A DNA stretch of 64,000 nucleotides. Origin: Methylobacter sp015476545. Lineage in GTDB: Bacteria > Pseudomonadota > Gammaproteobacteria > Methylococcales > Methylomonadaceae. Made by a program: the position numbers and the translations under genes. The notes below the pieces were generated by a model that was not told the origin of the DNA, made no database searches, and worked only from the letters and a program-made list of their open reading frames with translations. Position 1 is the first letter of the stretch; the number at the start of each line of letters is the position of its first letter. Below are positions 53,753 to 62,605 of this stretch, in pieces. The stretch is taken from the NCBI RefSeq assembly GCF_052162025.1, contig NZ_CP197401.1:3968001-4032000 (forward strand), in the 5' to 3' direction.

Positions 53753-55957
53753 TTAATACGTTTTCGTTACCTCTTCAGTTTGCGGTATCTCATAAATGCC
53801 GGTCAATTTGCGTCTGAACTCGTCGGTAATCAGTCGGCCGTCCTGCCTGCTTGTAACAACGCGCGGTGTAATCAGCACAACCAGTTCTGTCTTAAGTTTC
53901 TCTTTTGTCGTCCCGCCGAACAAGGGGCCTATTAAAGGCAGCTTATATAAAAAGGGAATCCCATCTTGATTATAGGTATCGTTCTCATCGATCAAGCCGC
54001 CCAGCACAACCGTTTCTCCGCTGTGTACGGCTACGTTACTGGTAATTTCCCGGCTTTGTATCGTAGGCGAATCGATATTACTGGCCGTCGTCTTCTGCGG
54101 TCTTTCAACGCTTTGTTCGATATCCATAATCACGAGACCACTGGCATTGACCCGGGGCTTAACTTTCAACTTCACACCGGTTTTACGCTGCTGAATGCCA
54201 CTGGTTTGCACGAGACTATTAGCGTCGAAAGTTTGGCCTGAAGTGGGAAGAGCAGATGACTGAGACGTTCTCAACGGTATTTCATCACCGACTTGTATCG
54301 AGGCTTCCTGATTATTCAGCACCATCAACGATGGCGAAGAAATCACATTAAGCTTATTGTCATTGGCCGATGCATTTAATACGGCGCGTATATCGCCCGA
54401 ATCACTGAGGAACGCATAGCCAAAGCCACCTGATACTGCACCTGCGGCAATATCCCTGAGCGATGTCCCTCCCGCCTGCGCTTCCGCTAATGATCCTCTT
54501 ATATTTGATCCACTCGTGTTAGTATTAGTAATGACATGCTCGCCACCCACATTATGGTGACTTAAAAACCATTGAATACCGTACTTTAAACTGTCGGTCA
54601 GGCTCACCGATACGATGGTCGCATCGATCAAGACCTGCAGCGGCATAACATCGAGCTGAACGATAACGCCGCGAATCTTTTCATATTCTTCCGGCGTCGC
54701 GACAACAACGATCGAGTTATTGATCTCATCGGCAATAATTCTGACTTCCTTACTCACCTCGGCAACGCCGCCGCCTTCCGATCCCGCGGGTTTGCTGAAA
54801 GCCGCTTTTGCCGCCTCTTGCCCCTGCTTATTGGTGATTTCAGCAGCTTTTTTTCCGGGAGCAACCTTTGCGCCTTTATCTTTCTTTGTCGATGCGCCGG
54901 TAAAAATTTCATTCAATGTCGCCGCCAATTCCACGGCATCGACATTCTGAACCTTATAGACATTCACACCGCCGCCGGTAGCCGTAGTCGACCGGTCCAG
55001 CCGCAGTATCCAGCTTTCAATATCTCGCAAATAAGAGGCTTGGTGCGTAATGGCCAGGATGGCATTCAACCGCTCGATTTCTATAAACCGGAAAAAGGTG
55101 CTCTCATCTTTTTCAGTTTTGTTAAACACCGCATCCAGCTCTTCAATAATCTGCTCCGGCGCGGCATGCACTAAAGGAAAAATACCGAATGAACGCCCCC
55201 TCAAGATATCGATATCGAAAGTGGCGACCATATCCATGATGCGCGCCAGTTCATCGGCCGTTCCGGAAACAACCAGCAGATTGCGCATGCCGTCGACTTG
55301 CAGGATGGTTTTTTCCTGCACCAGCGGCTTGATCACTTCGGCGATATCCTGTACGGCCACATTCCTGATCGGTATGACCTTCACCTGGTAACCGGCCGCG
55401 CCTGCTCTTGCAAAGTCGGTGCTGTATAACGCCTCTGCCGCGGGCTCGATATGATAAACGCGGCCGTCCTTGACCAGCGCCGCATTATTCATGCGCAGCA
55501 ACATCTCCAGGGTAGGCAATAATTCTTCTTTCGTTAAAGCCTGGGTGGTCTGCAGCGTCACCTTGCCGGCCACCTTGGGGCTCAATACATAGTTTTCACC
55601 AAGTATGTCGCTCAGAATCACTTTCGCTACTTCGCCCAGGTCGGCTTCATCAAAGTTCAGGCTGTATGCGCCTTCGCCACGGGCTGCGCCCCTGCCCGGC
55701 TGCGTTGACGTCCGCGACACGAACCGTTCCGTTCCAGGATAGAGTTCCGCCGCCGGCCGCACTTTTTCACTAGGATGCGGCTTGTTTTGCAAGTGTTTAA
55801 AAACGGCCCCTTCCTGTTCCTCCGGCTGCTCTGGGAGCACTGGCGGCAGCGGTTTTTTAACGGCTACCGGCGGCCCCATAAATTCGCAACTTGACAGCGA
55901 AAGCCCCAGAACAACAGCCCAGGAAGCTTTTTTTATTTTTTTTATATTATTCTTCAT
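53753..55957 (-). CDS. gspD: Type II secretion secretin GspD
   Basis: GspD forms the outer membrane channel of the type II secretion system. The 734-residue product starts with a signal ending in the lipobox-like LSLSSC, so it may be a lipidated, self-piloting secretin (inference). N0-N3 domains run to about 430 (VIPIRNVAVQDIAEVIKPLV, IEIERLNAILAITHQASYL), with a Lys/Ala-rich insertion near 365-400, then the secretin domain (LMVLNNQEASIQVGDEIPLRT, SNVAVHSGETVVLGGLIDENDT). It is the last gene of the operon, overlapping the GspC-like gene by 11 nt. Confidence 0.95.
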   Translation of the reverse strand: MKNNIKKIKKASWAVVLGLSLSSCEFMGPPVAVKKPLPPVLPEQPEEQEGAVFKHLQNKPHPSEKVRPAAELYPGTERFVSRTSTQPGRGAARGEGAYSLNFDEADLGEVAKVILSDILGENYVLSPKVAGKVTLQTTQALTKEELLPTLEMLLRMNNAALVKDGRVYHIEPAAEALYSTDFARAGAAGYQVKVIPIRNVAVQDIAEVIKPLVQEKTILQVDGMRNLLVVSGTADELARIMDMVATFDIDILRGRSFGIFPLVHAAPEQIIEELDAVFNKTEKDESTFFRFIEIERLNAILAITHQASYLRDIESWILRLDRSTTATGGGVNVYKVQNVDAVELAATLNEIFTGASTKKDKGAKVAPGKKAAEITNKQGQEAAKAAFSKPAGSEGGGVAEVSKEVRIIADEINNSIVVVATPEEYEKIRGVIVQLDVMPLQVLIDATIVSVSLTDSLKYGIQWFLSHHNVGGEHVITNTNTSGSNIRGSLAEAQAGGTSLRDIAAGAVSGGFGYAFLSDSGDIRAVLNASANDNKLNVISSPSLMVLNNQEASIQVGDEIPLRTSQSSALPTSGQTFDANSLVQTSGIQQRKTGVKLKVKPRVNASGLVIMDIEQSVERPQKTTASNIDSPTIQSREITSNVAVHSGETVVLGGLIDENDTYNQDGIPFLYKLPLIGPLFGGTTKEKLKTELVVLITPRVVTSRQDGRLITDEFRRKLTGIYEIPQTEEVTKTY

Positions 55958-56549
55958 TTTCGCTATTTCCTGACGTGTCTTCCGCTTTGGGCGCCTCTGC
56001 TTTAGGCGTAAATGCGTTGGGTATGCTTTTTTTCTTGGGTAATTCTTTTAATTTTGGTTTTCTTAGCATAAGCTCTTTTTGATGACTTCCTTGCTTGAGT
56101 ACGACTTTGTCTGTATGAATCTCGGCCAGTGTCCAGCCGCTGATATCATCGCCTTCAGTTATTTTAAGGTATTTTTTTTCCGTGGCTGGTGCTTTATCAC
56201 GGCTGAATAAGGCTGATAACTGTTTGCCTTTCGTATAGACACCCGTTAGCTGCCATTCAAAACTATCGGAACCTCCAACTGCGGTTGCTTCTTCAACCTC
56301 GACCGTTTCTACAGGTCTCCGCCCTTTGATGAATAAGGGCCGTGTGACCAGATCGGCGTATTTGTCCTCCGGTTGTTTCGTCAGCACCAGACTTGGCAAG
56401 TCGCCTACTTTGTAGGGTTGGGTTTCAACGGATGTAATCGATTTCTGCAGTTGCTTTCTGGAATGCTTCGCATATAACCACTCGGCAGTAATAATCAACA
56501 GCAAGACGGTACAAACGGAGGCCAATAATTTAATTAATTTAACATTCAT
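55947..56549 (-). CDS. GspC-like (XpsN-type) type II secretion protein
   Basis: A 200-residue inner membrane protein: one N-terminal helix (LLASVCTVLLLIITAEWLY), a linker, and a domain like the homology region of GspC (DSFEWQLTGVYTKGKQLSALFSRDKA, WTLAEIHTDKVVLKQGSHQKEL). GspC normally links the secretin to the inner membrane platform. There is no PDZ or coiled-coil end; the C-terminus is Lys/Glu/Pro-rich. The place between gspM and gspD equals that of XpsN in Xanthomonas. Function inferred from position and the weak domain match. Confidence 0.75.
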   Translation of the reverse strand: MNVKLIKLLASVCTVLLLIITAEWLYAKHSRKQLQKSITSVETQPYKVGDLPSLVLTKQPEDKYADLVTRPLFIKGRRPVETVEVEEATAVGGSDSFEWQLTGVYTKGKQLSALFSRDKAPATEKKYLKITEGDDISGWTLAEIHTDKVVLKQGSHQKELMLRKPKLKELPKKKSIPNAFTPKAEAPKAEDTSGNSENEE

Positions 56550-57127
56550 CCTGGCGGTATTCTCATGAAACTAACGGCCTGAAAATTCACATTCAATTCA
56601 TTGCTCGATTCAATCTGTCGGGTTTTCCTGTTTCTTATGCCTCGCACCGGCCTTATATCGATCTGATCGACGATGATCAGCGGCACCGACGTTTCCATTT
56701 TGTACAACACTGAGCGCAGCTCTTCAATAGTGCCGGTCATTCTGACTTTGACCATAATGCGGCTGAAGCCATCCTTATTGCTGACAGGAAGCGCCTGAGT
56801 ACTGGTCAACTGCCCGCCTGCATCGACAATCGCCTTTTTAATAAACTCCTGTACATCCGCGGACGCCAGAGCGCCAGTCCCTTGAGCATTAAAATAACCT
56901 TGGGACAAATGCTGGGCTTTTATTTTATCCATGCCTTCAGTGACGGCGTCTTTCCTGGCTAAAATCCGCTGGTACTTCTGGAGCTTGAAAACCAGCGCAT
57001 TCTTGGTTTCATGCAGTTCCATACCCTTGCTGACAATGGGCGCAATAACAACAACACCAAAAATCACTATCACAGCCGCCAGGAGGCCTACCGCAATCCA
57101 GCGCTGGGTTTTGTTATACGCCGCCAT
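56546..57127 (-). CDS. gspM: Type II secretion protein GspM
   Basis: GspM is part of the inner membrane platform with GspL. The 193-residue product has a short cytoplasmic start, one membrane helix (WIAVGLLAAVIVIFGVVVIAPIV, about 10-32), a coiled coil and a ferredoxin-like periplasmic domain (VRMTGTIEELRSVLYKMETSVPLIIVDQIDIRP). It belongs to the PilO-like branch. It overlaps gspL and the GspC-like gene by a few bases. Confidence 0.85.
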   Translation of the reverse strand: MAAYNKTQRWIAVGLLAAVIVIFGVVVIAPIVSKGMELHETKNALVFKLQKYQRILARKDAVTEGMDKIKAQHLSQGYFNAQGTGALASADVQEFIKKAIVDAGGQLTSTQALPVSNKDGFSRIMVKVRMTGTIEELRSVLYKMETSVPLIIVDQIDIRPVRGIRNRKTRQIESSNELNVNFQAVSFMRIPPG

Positions 57128-58226
57128 TAATGCCTCCTGCTTTGGTCACATCCACGGTGATCTGAAACCGTTCAAGCCCGCTGATTTTGTCTTGCGTAAC
57201 CGGCGATACAAACCGGACGTTATCAAACAATGGCGAGGCTTCCAGAACGGCAATCAAGGCAGAAGCGGACGGTGACTCTCCTTGTATCTGCAGATGCCCA
57301 TCCGAATACTGCGCATAGGTCAGCCAGGTGTCATCCTTTATTAAAGCGCTCAACGCATTCAACATGACTACAACCGATGGCGCCGAGCTTTTGACATCAA
57401 CTAGCCGGCGCGACTCTTCCACCAGTGCGTCGATTTCCGACTGCGAGGCATCGATTTTACGCGCCTCTTTCTCTATGCCGCCAAGCTGTTCGCTTAATGC
57501 ATTGACCGCCCGGTATTCAAACCAGACCGGCAAAGCTATAGCGGCTATCAACAGGACAAATACCGCGCTGATCAAGGCTCCATGAACCAATGCAGCGTTT
57601 TTGTTGGTTTTCTCCCTGAACTGCTCCGGCAGCAAATTGTAAAAATCATAGTCCTGCTCAAGATCATTGGCAGCATCCTCATAATCGGCAATTTTGGGCG
57701 ACAGACCCAGCGCGCTTACATCGTCATAGAGCGCCTCAAGTACTTCCCGCGGAGTCAGCACCAGCATGACATTGATTTGCCCGGGCTCATGGGCGTCTGC
57801 CAGAGGCTTAACGGCAAAATAGACCTGCTCCGGTTTGAACGGTGTATAACGGTCCAGCTCATAGGAAACAACCTGAGCCAAGTTTTCCTTTGCTGCCAGA
57901 GGCAGGGTCAGTTCTTTTTGAATAGCATCCTGCCGGGTCAACCTGATAACGACATCAGCCTTGGCAAATCTTTCGTCTCTGGCTAATAGCGCCTTGACTT
58001 CCGCCATATCGGGTTCATTTCGCTCCAGCGTGGCTATCGGCTCTACTTTTCCGTTGAGGACATAGGTCATTTCCAGGTGGTGGTTGTCTGGTCTAACCAG
58101 AATAATGCCCCGCTTCTCGCTGACGAGCTGCTTGATTTTTTCCGGTACCAGGAAACTAAGTTCTCGCGCCCACCAGCGAAAAAACTTCTTGAAATCCAGT
58201 TCAATTGTCGAATTGAGGTTCAGCAT
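57114..58226 (-). CDS. gspL: Type II secretion protein GspL (PilM/PilN-like)
   Basis: GspL anchors the ATPase GspE to the membrane. The 370-residue product has a cytoplasmic actin-like part (RPDNHHLEMTYVLNGKVEP, VSYELDRYTPFKPEQVYFAVK), one membrane helix near 215-235 (AALVHGALISAVFVLLIAAIAL), a coiled coil, and a periplasmic ferredoxin-like domain (DTWLTYAQYSDGHLQIQGES). It overlaps gspK by 26 nt and gspM by 14. Confidence 0.85.
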   Translation of the reverse strand: MLNLNSTIELDFKKFFRWWARELSFLVPEKIKQLVSEKRGIILVRPDNHHLEMTYVLNGKVEPIATLERNEPDMAEVKALLARDERFAKADVVIRLTRQDAIQKELTLPLAAKENLAQVVSYELDRYTPFKPEQVYFAVKPLADAHEPGQINVMLVLTPREVLEALYDDVSALGLSPKIADYEDAANDLEQDYDFYNLLPEQFREKTNKNAALVHGALISAVFVLLIAAIALPVWFEYRAVNALSEQLGGIEKEARKIDASQSEIDALVEESRRLVDVKSSAPSVVVMLNALSALIKDDTWLTYAQYSDGHLQIQGESPSASALIAVLEASPLFDNVRFVSPVTQDKISGLERFQITVDVTKAGGINGGV

Positions 58227-59274
58227 ATTCTGTCACTAATAATTCGCTCATTTCATCAGAGAATAATGAGTCATTGCCTGCGTAGTTGCGTTGCCATTTC
58301 AAAATCTGAAACGGCGAGGATTGTTGGCCCATGGATTGCTGTCCCGCGGATTGTTGACCAAAGGGTTGTTGGCCAAAAGGCTGTTGGCCAAAGGATGGTT
58401 GTTCACTGTTTGATCTTGCTATTATCGCGTTTATTACAGCGGTTGAGCCGTCATCCAGTTGCGCTTCGGAAATAATGGTCACCGCCCCGCTGTCTGCGGC
58501 TGGAGCAGCACTCTCTCCAGTCTCGTCCAAAGAAGATGATTCATTAAAAGGTGATGCCGACTTTAAAGCATCGACTGAACGCTCTCGCCTGGCTTGCATA
58601 TATTCGTCTTTCGCCGCTTCGTCCAGGTCCGGCAACACCTGCAAAACTTCCGGAGACGCCAACTGCAGATTGACCGTAGACCCTCTCGAATAAACGGTGA
58701 TCAAACCCTGCAACCAATCATAAACGCTTTCGTTCATGCCCAGCACCAACTGCAATTCCTCGATGTCCTGAAAAGGCTTGTTTCGGGGCTGATAGTTTAA
58801 ACCGGCATCCTGATATTCTTTCTTTTCCGCGCCGTCCTCGCGCACCAGGTCATCTTCATCGCGCCAATCGAGAATGGCATTGACGAGCCCAGCCTGCTGA
58901 CCTTCATCAATGGGGGCATGACTTACCAGTGCCTGCAACACTGCCTGATCGGCCGTGTTCAGATCTATTTTGCCGGTTTCGGATAAAAGCCGTATGCGCA
59001 CTTTGCCACTCTCGAAGTTTATTTGATAAACACTGCTGTCTGCCCGCCAACGCCTGCCCGCATCGGGAATCAACATCATCATTTCCGCTATGGCAATCCC
59101 CGATTCCGCCACGGCCATGGCCTGCGCGTTATTTTTGATGCCTTCAATAATGGCAGCTTCCCTGCGCATAGTCAGCGCAAAACTGCCTGCCATGATAGTC
59201 AATAGGCTCAATATCCACAAAACAAGAACCAGCGCAAATCCCTTCTGCCTTACCTGCTTCCTGATGCGTATCAC
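58201..59274 (-). CDS. gspK: Type II secretion minor pseudopilin GspK
   Basis: GspK caps the pseudopilus with GspI and GspJ. The 357-residue product has the prepilin N-terminus RQKGFALVLVLWILSLLTIMAGSFAL and the large GspK domain (MMLIPDAGRRWR, KIDLNTADQAVLQALVSH, NAILDWRDEDDLVREDGAE). Start is a GTG overlapping the gspJ stop. Between the globular domain and the C-terminus (about 300-325) it carries a Phe/Gly/Gln pentapeptide array encoded by a 15-bp tandem repeat. Residue 5 relative to the cleavage site is Val rather than Glu, as usual for GspK. Confidence 0.9.
   Translation of the reverse strand: MIRIRKQVRQKGFALVLVLWILSLLTIMAGSFALTMRREAAIIEGIKNNAQAMAVAESGIAIAEMMMLIPDAGRRWRADSSVYQINFESGKVRIRLLSETGKIDLNTADQAVLQALVSHAPIDEGQQAGLVNAILDWRDEDDLVREDGAEKKEYQDAGLNYQPRNKPFQDIEELQLVLGMNESVYDWLQGLITVYSRGSTVNLQLASPEVLQVLPDLDEAAKDEYMQARRERSVDALKSASPFNESSSLDETGESAAPAADSGAVTIISEAQLDDGSTAVINAIIARSNSEQPSFGQQPFGQQPFGQQSAGQQSMGQQSSPFQILKWQRNYAGNDSLFSDEMSELLVTEYAEPQFDN
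58320..58394. repeat. 15-bp minisatellite in gspK, about five units
   Basis: Units start at 58320, 58335, 58350, 58365 and 58380, with a plus-strand pattern near (A/G)TTGTTGGCCAAAGG. On the coding strand they give PFGQQ, PFGQQ, PFGQQ, SAGQQ and SMGQQ. The units nearest 58390 are most alike, so the array is probably still changing in length. Confidence 0.85.
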
Positions 59275-60020
59275 TCTGTTACCCCTGAATCTTCTGCACC
59301 GCCTGTTAAGGTGCTCGAATCACCGCCCACCTTAAGTTCGATGACCATATCCGGCCAGTAAACTTCATCTTCCCGCTCGATCTGGATTTTTACCAGGCGC
59401 GGCAAGGCATTTTTGTTGAGCCATTCGTCCCGCCATTGGCTCTCGCCGGTTTCCTGATCCGGACCAAAATAAGACAAAGCAAAATGACTCACATGCTTTA
59501 TCAGGACAGCCTCCTCCTTTTGCCATTCCTCGCCTTCGGCAAGCGGAAAAAACGGCGTCAACGTCACTTTTATTTCAGCGCCGTCGTTACTGTTCCCTTG
59601 CGGCCCTTCATCCTGCACTGCCAGGGAAAACAGCTGCAAGCCCGCCCGCCCGGCACTGGCGGGAAATACGGAAACAAATTGCAAGGATTGCGCATCGCCT
59701 TGAAAAGACAACTTACTCTCTTCTTCCGTAAAGTCATTCTGTAAAGATGACTCATCTTTCGCAAAGTCATCCTTTAAAGGTTTGGCGGCCGATAAATGCT
59801 GTTGAAAAAAATTGTAGACGACAGCCACTTCATTGACTTCGGCGATTTTCTTTTCGCCCATTTCCCAGCTTTGGGCACAAATTTTCAGACTGCCAAACAG
59901 TAGCACAACCATAACGCTTAGCAAAGTCATTGCGATAAGAACTTCGATAAGCGTAAACCCATGTGATGAGTTACATGGCGAATCACCAGAAAAAGCTCCC
60001 TTTTGCCTCCAGCTTCTCAT
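59271..60020 (-). CDS. gspJ: Type II secretion minor pseudopilin GspJ
   Basis: A 249-residue minor pseudopilin. The prepilin site is at HG^FTLIEVLIAMTLLSVMV, after a long leader of about 21 residues that includes KGAFSGDSPCNSSHG. The C-terminal domain has the GspJ pattern WQKEEAVLIKHVSHFALSYFGP. The ATG overlaps the gspI stop by 4 nt. The central part is Glu/Asp/Ser-rich with a near-repeat (KDDFAKDESSLQND-FTEEESKLS). Function is pseudopilus tip assembly by family. Confidence 0.88.
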   Translation of the reverse strand: MRSWRQKGAFSGDSPCNSSHGFTLIEVLIAMTLLSVMVVLLFGSLKICAQSWEMGEKKIAEVNEVAVVYNFFQQHLSAAKPLKDDFAKDESSLQNDFTEEESKLSFQGDAQSLQFVSVFPASAGRAGLQLFSLAVQDEGPQGNSNDGAEIKVTLTPFFPLAEGEEWQKEEAVLIKHVSHFALSYFGPDQETGESQWRDEWLNKNALPRLVKIQIEREDEVYWPDMVIELKVGGDSSTLTGGAEDSGVTE

Positions 60021-60415
60021 AATGCTTTATTGACGAGTCTTAGGTTGGTTAATTCAATCTGTCGCTCGCTCGCCTGATCATCGCCCCAGGCTACCATGAC
60101 GTTAACCTTGAAAAGCAATATGGGTAACGTTGCCGGATCAAAATTTTCAATCGTCGGCGTAAAAGGACTTACTGAAACCAGCCAACGGTATTTTTCATTT
60201 TCCACTCCCGACCTTTCTCCTGGCTGCAACGGTGTTTCCACCCCCGTTTGAACCATTAACGATTCGGCGATCTGCACAGCGGCCGTGTATTCATCGGCCA
60301 CAGACGCCGTATTGACGCCCCCGGAAAAAATCTTCAGTAAAATCCCCAGCGAAAGCGCCAGTATTGAAAACGCAATCAGGATTTCCAGCAGGGAAAAACC
60401 TCGTTGTTTACCCAT
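60017..60415 (-). CDS. gspI: Type II secretion minor pseudopilin GspI
   Basis: A 132-residue minor pseudopilin with a short leader and cleavage at MGKQRG^FSLLEILIAFSILALSLGILL. The frame extends to a TTG at 60445, but the ATG at 60415 has AAGG upstream, overlaps the gspH stop by 8 nt, and gives a standard leader. The C-terminal domain carries the GspI pattern YRWLVSVSPFTP and VNVMVAWGDDQASERQIELTNLRL. By family it starts the pseudopilus tip with GspJ and GspK. Confidence 0.9.
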   Translation of the reverse strand: MGKQRGFSLLEILIAFSILALSLGILLKIFSGGVNTASVADEYTAAVQIAESLMVQTGVETPLQPGERSGVENEKYRWLVSVSPFTPTIENFDPATLPILLFKVNVMVAWGDDQASERQIELTNLRLVNKAL

Positions 60416-60944
60416 GCGCACCTTCGCTGGCATCTTCAAGCTCAACCTGGCCGGTCAGCCAATTGATATCGATGCGCCATTTGGAACCGCCCCGCTCCAG
60501 TGTAACTCTTCCGCCTGTCGACGAACCGTCGGCAAAAAAGCGTATATTACCCTGGCCTTCGCCGGTTAATTCGTCCTGGGCCGTGACCAGCGAGAGATCG
60601 ATGGACTCGGGAATCGTAAAAACCTTATCCCGGCCGCTTACCTGATAGCTGTTATCGCCAAGGTCAAGGGTGACGGTAGTCTGCTGATGGGCGAGCAAAG
60701 CCTGTCCTCTTGCATAACGCAGCGCCGAAACAATATCCCTTGCCGCGGCGCGAAGCTGCGTCGATTCGCGTCCTGATGACAGATTGAACGCGACAATTGA
60801 AAAACCCAGAATGATGACAAAAAGCACAACCATTAGCTCCAGCAGCGTAAATCCTTGAGTCCTGGACAATGCCCAATGAGCGGGGAGACGCAAGCCCGCC
60901 GCTCTTTTTGAGCTCAACCCTGAGCCTTCAGTTTTATGCATCAT
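60408..60944 (-). CDS. gspH: Type II secretion minor pseudopilin GspH
   Basis: A 178-residue pseudopilin with the N-methylation site at TQG^FTLLELMVVLFVIILGFSI and the GspH domain (LRAAARDIVSALRYARGQALLAHQQTTVTLDLGD, NIRFFADGSSTGGRVTLERG). The leader as annotated is about 28 residues, long for the class; an internal non-ATG start cannot be excluded. The ATG overlaps the gspG stop by 4 nt. Confidence 0.9.
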   Translation of the reverse strand: MMHKTEGSGLSSKRAAGLRLPAHWALSRTQGFTLLELMVVLFVIILGFSIVAFNLSSGRESTQLRAAARDIVSALRYARGQALLAHQQTTVTLDLGDNSYQVSGRDKVFTIPESIDLSLVTAQDELTGEGQGNIRFFADGSSTGGRVTLERGGSKWRIDINWLTGQVELEDASEGAHG

Positions 60945-61369
60945 TCCCAGCTTGCGATATCCTGATCTTCGCCTTCGCCGCCTTCTTTACCGTCTGCGCC
61001 TAGCGTGTAAAGATCAAATTTGCCGTGTTCGCCCGGAAATACATAGTGGTATTCCTGCTGCCAAGGGTCCAGCGGCATTTTGGCTTTTTGCAGATAAGGA
61101 CCGTTCCAGCGTTTTGCACTTTCAGGCGATTCGATGAGTGCCTTCAATCCCTGCTCGGTTGTCGGATAATTGCCCAGATCCAGCTTATACATGTCAAGCG
61201 CGGCGGACAGATCTTCAACTTGAACGCGGGCCGCTTTGGTTTTGGATTCGCCCATGTGTTTCATGACCTGAGGCCCGACTATGCCGGCCAACAGGGCGAT
61301 AATGCCCAGCACGACCAATAATTCAAGTAAGGTAAAGCCAGTTTCTGTAAGTTTTCTATATTGTTTCAT
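60941..61369 (-). CDS. gspG: Type II secretion major pseudopilin GspG
   Basis: The main subunit of the pseudopilus. The 142-residue product has a leader MKQYRKLTETG and mature start FTLLELLVVLGIIALLAGIV with Glu5, and the C-terminal calcium-loop pattern AKMPLDPWQQEYHYVFPGEHGKFDLYTLGADGKEGGEGEDQDI, which is the GspG signature. I chose the ATG at 61369; an ATG at 61387, which overlaps the gspF stop (TAATG), would lengthen the leader by six residues. Confidence 0.95.
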   Translation of the reverse strand: MKQYRKLTETGFTLLELLVVLGIIALLAGIVGPQVMKHMGESKTKAARVQVEDLSAALDMYKLDLGNYPTTEQGLKALIESPESAKRWNGPYLQKAKMPLDPWQQEYHYVFPGEHGKFDLYTLGADGKEGGEGEDQDIASWE

Positions 61370-61386
61370 CGTAAAAAAAATTTCCA

Positions 61387-62604
61387 TTAAAAAGCTAAGT
61401 CATTAACACTCAAAATCGCCAGCAGAATCGACACGATAATACCCGCAATCATAACGCCCAGAGTGATTATCAAAGCCGGCTCAAGCAATGCCAGCATACG
61501 CTGTATCGCTACTCTAAGCTGTTTATCATAAATAGTTGCCACGCGCAGGAGCATTTCTTCCAGCTTCCCTGTTTCTTCGCCCATTTTTATCATCTGCATG
61601 GCCATTTTGGGCAGTACGCCTTTTTCCAATAAAGCGTCCGACATGTTCCTGCCCTGCTTTAACTGCTCCTCGGCATCGGCACAGACCTCGGCCAGGGCCA
61701 AGTTGTCGACAGTTTCACGCGCTATCGCCAAAGCAGTCAGTATAGAAACGCCATTGCCCAGCAAAGTTCCCAACGTGCGGCTGATGTTGGCGGTTTCCTT
61801 GTTCAGAATGATGCTGCCGAATAAAGGCATGGCCAGAAAGCGCCTGTCCCATGCTTTCTTGGTGACCGGGTCGGCCAGTTGAAAATTCATATAGCCGTAG
61901 GCGACAACCATGAGGAGCGCCAGTATCCACCAGTAGCTTTGCAGCCATTCAGCCAGGCCGACCACGATCTGGGTCGGCACCGGCAAAGCCTTGCCGGCGC
62001 TCTCAAACATTTCGGTAAATTGCGGCACGACGAATGTCAGCATCACAAACAACGACGCCAATGACATCACCAACAAGATGACCGGATAAATCAACGCGGT
62101 GCTGATCGTATCCTTCAATTCGCGCGAACGTTCCAGATAATCCGCCAGCCGCGTCAACACTTCGCCCAAGCTGCCGCCCGCCTCGCCCGCACGGATCATA
62201 TTAATATAAAACTTGCTGAAGACTCCGGCCTGCTTCTCCAGCGCATCGGCCAGGGAGGAGCCGCCTTTCACTCTTTCCAGAACCCGTCCGAGCAGCTTGT
62301 TCAGGCGCTCGTTGTCAGCCGTCAAATCCATCAATACTGACAGCGACCGGTCCAGAGGCAGGCCGGACTCCAGCAAGGTCGCCAATTCGCTGGTCAGCAG
62401 GCCGATCTCTTTCTGGGACAGGCGCGACTGTTTGGCTCCCAGATTGAATCCGAGGAACGATCTGGCGGTGGCCGGCGCCACGCGGATCGGTATGTAACCT
62501 TCCGATTGCAGGGCCGCGATCAGCCCTTGCTCGTCAGAGGCATCGCGAACGCCTTCCTCAGTCTCGCCCAGGCTGTTGATGGCTTTATAAGAAAACAAAG
62601 CCAT
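61387..62604 (-). CDS. gspF: Type II secretion inner membrane platform protein GspF
   Basis: GspF is the polytopic core of the inner membrane platform. The 405-residue product is of the usual length and has two GspF domains (about 70-195 and 275-395), each with a membrane helix pair. Signatures: LLTSELATLLESGLPLDRSLSVL, FYINMIRAGEAGGSLGEVLTRLADYLERS, and LPKMAMQMIKMGEETGKLEEML. It begins 1 nt after gspE and its stop abuts gspG. Confidence 0.96.
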   Translation of the reverse strand: MALFSYKAINSLGETEEGVRDASDEQGLIAALQSEGYIPIRVAPATARSFLGFNLGAKQSRLSQKEIGLLTSELATLLESGLPLDRSLSVLMDLTADNERLNKLLGRVLERVKGGSSLADALEKQAGVFSKFYINMIRAGEAGGSLGEVLTRLADYLERSRELKDTISTALIYPVILLVMSLASLFVMLTFVVPQFTEMFESAGKALPVPTQIVVGLAEWLQSYWWILALLMVVAYGYMNFQLADPVTKKAWDRRFLAMPLFGSIILNKETANISRTLGTLLGNGVSILTALAIARETVDNLALAEVCADAEEQLKQGRNMSDALLEKGVLPKMAMQMIKMGEETGKLEEMLLRVATIYDKQLRVAIQRMLALLEPALIITLGVMIAGIIVSILLAILSVNDLAF

Positions 62605-62605
62605 A

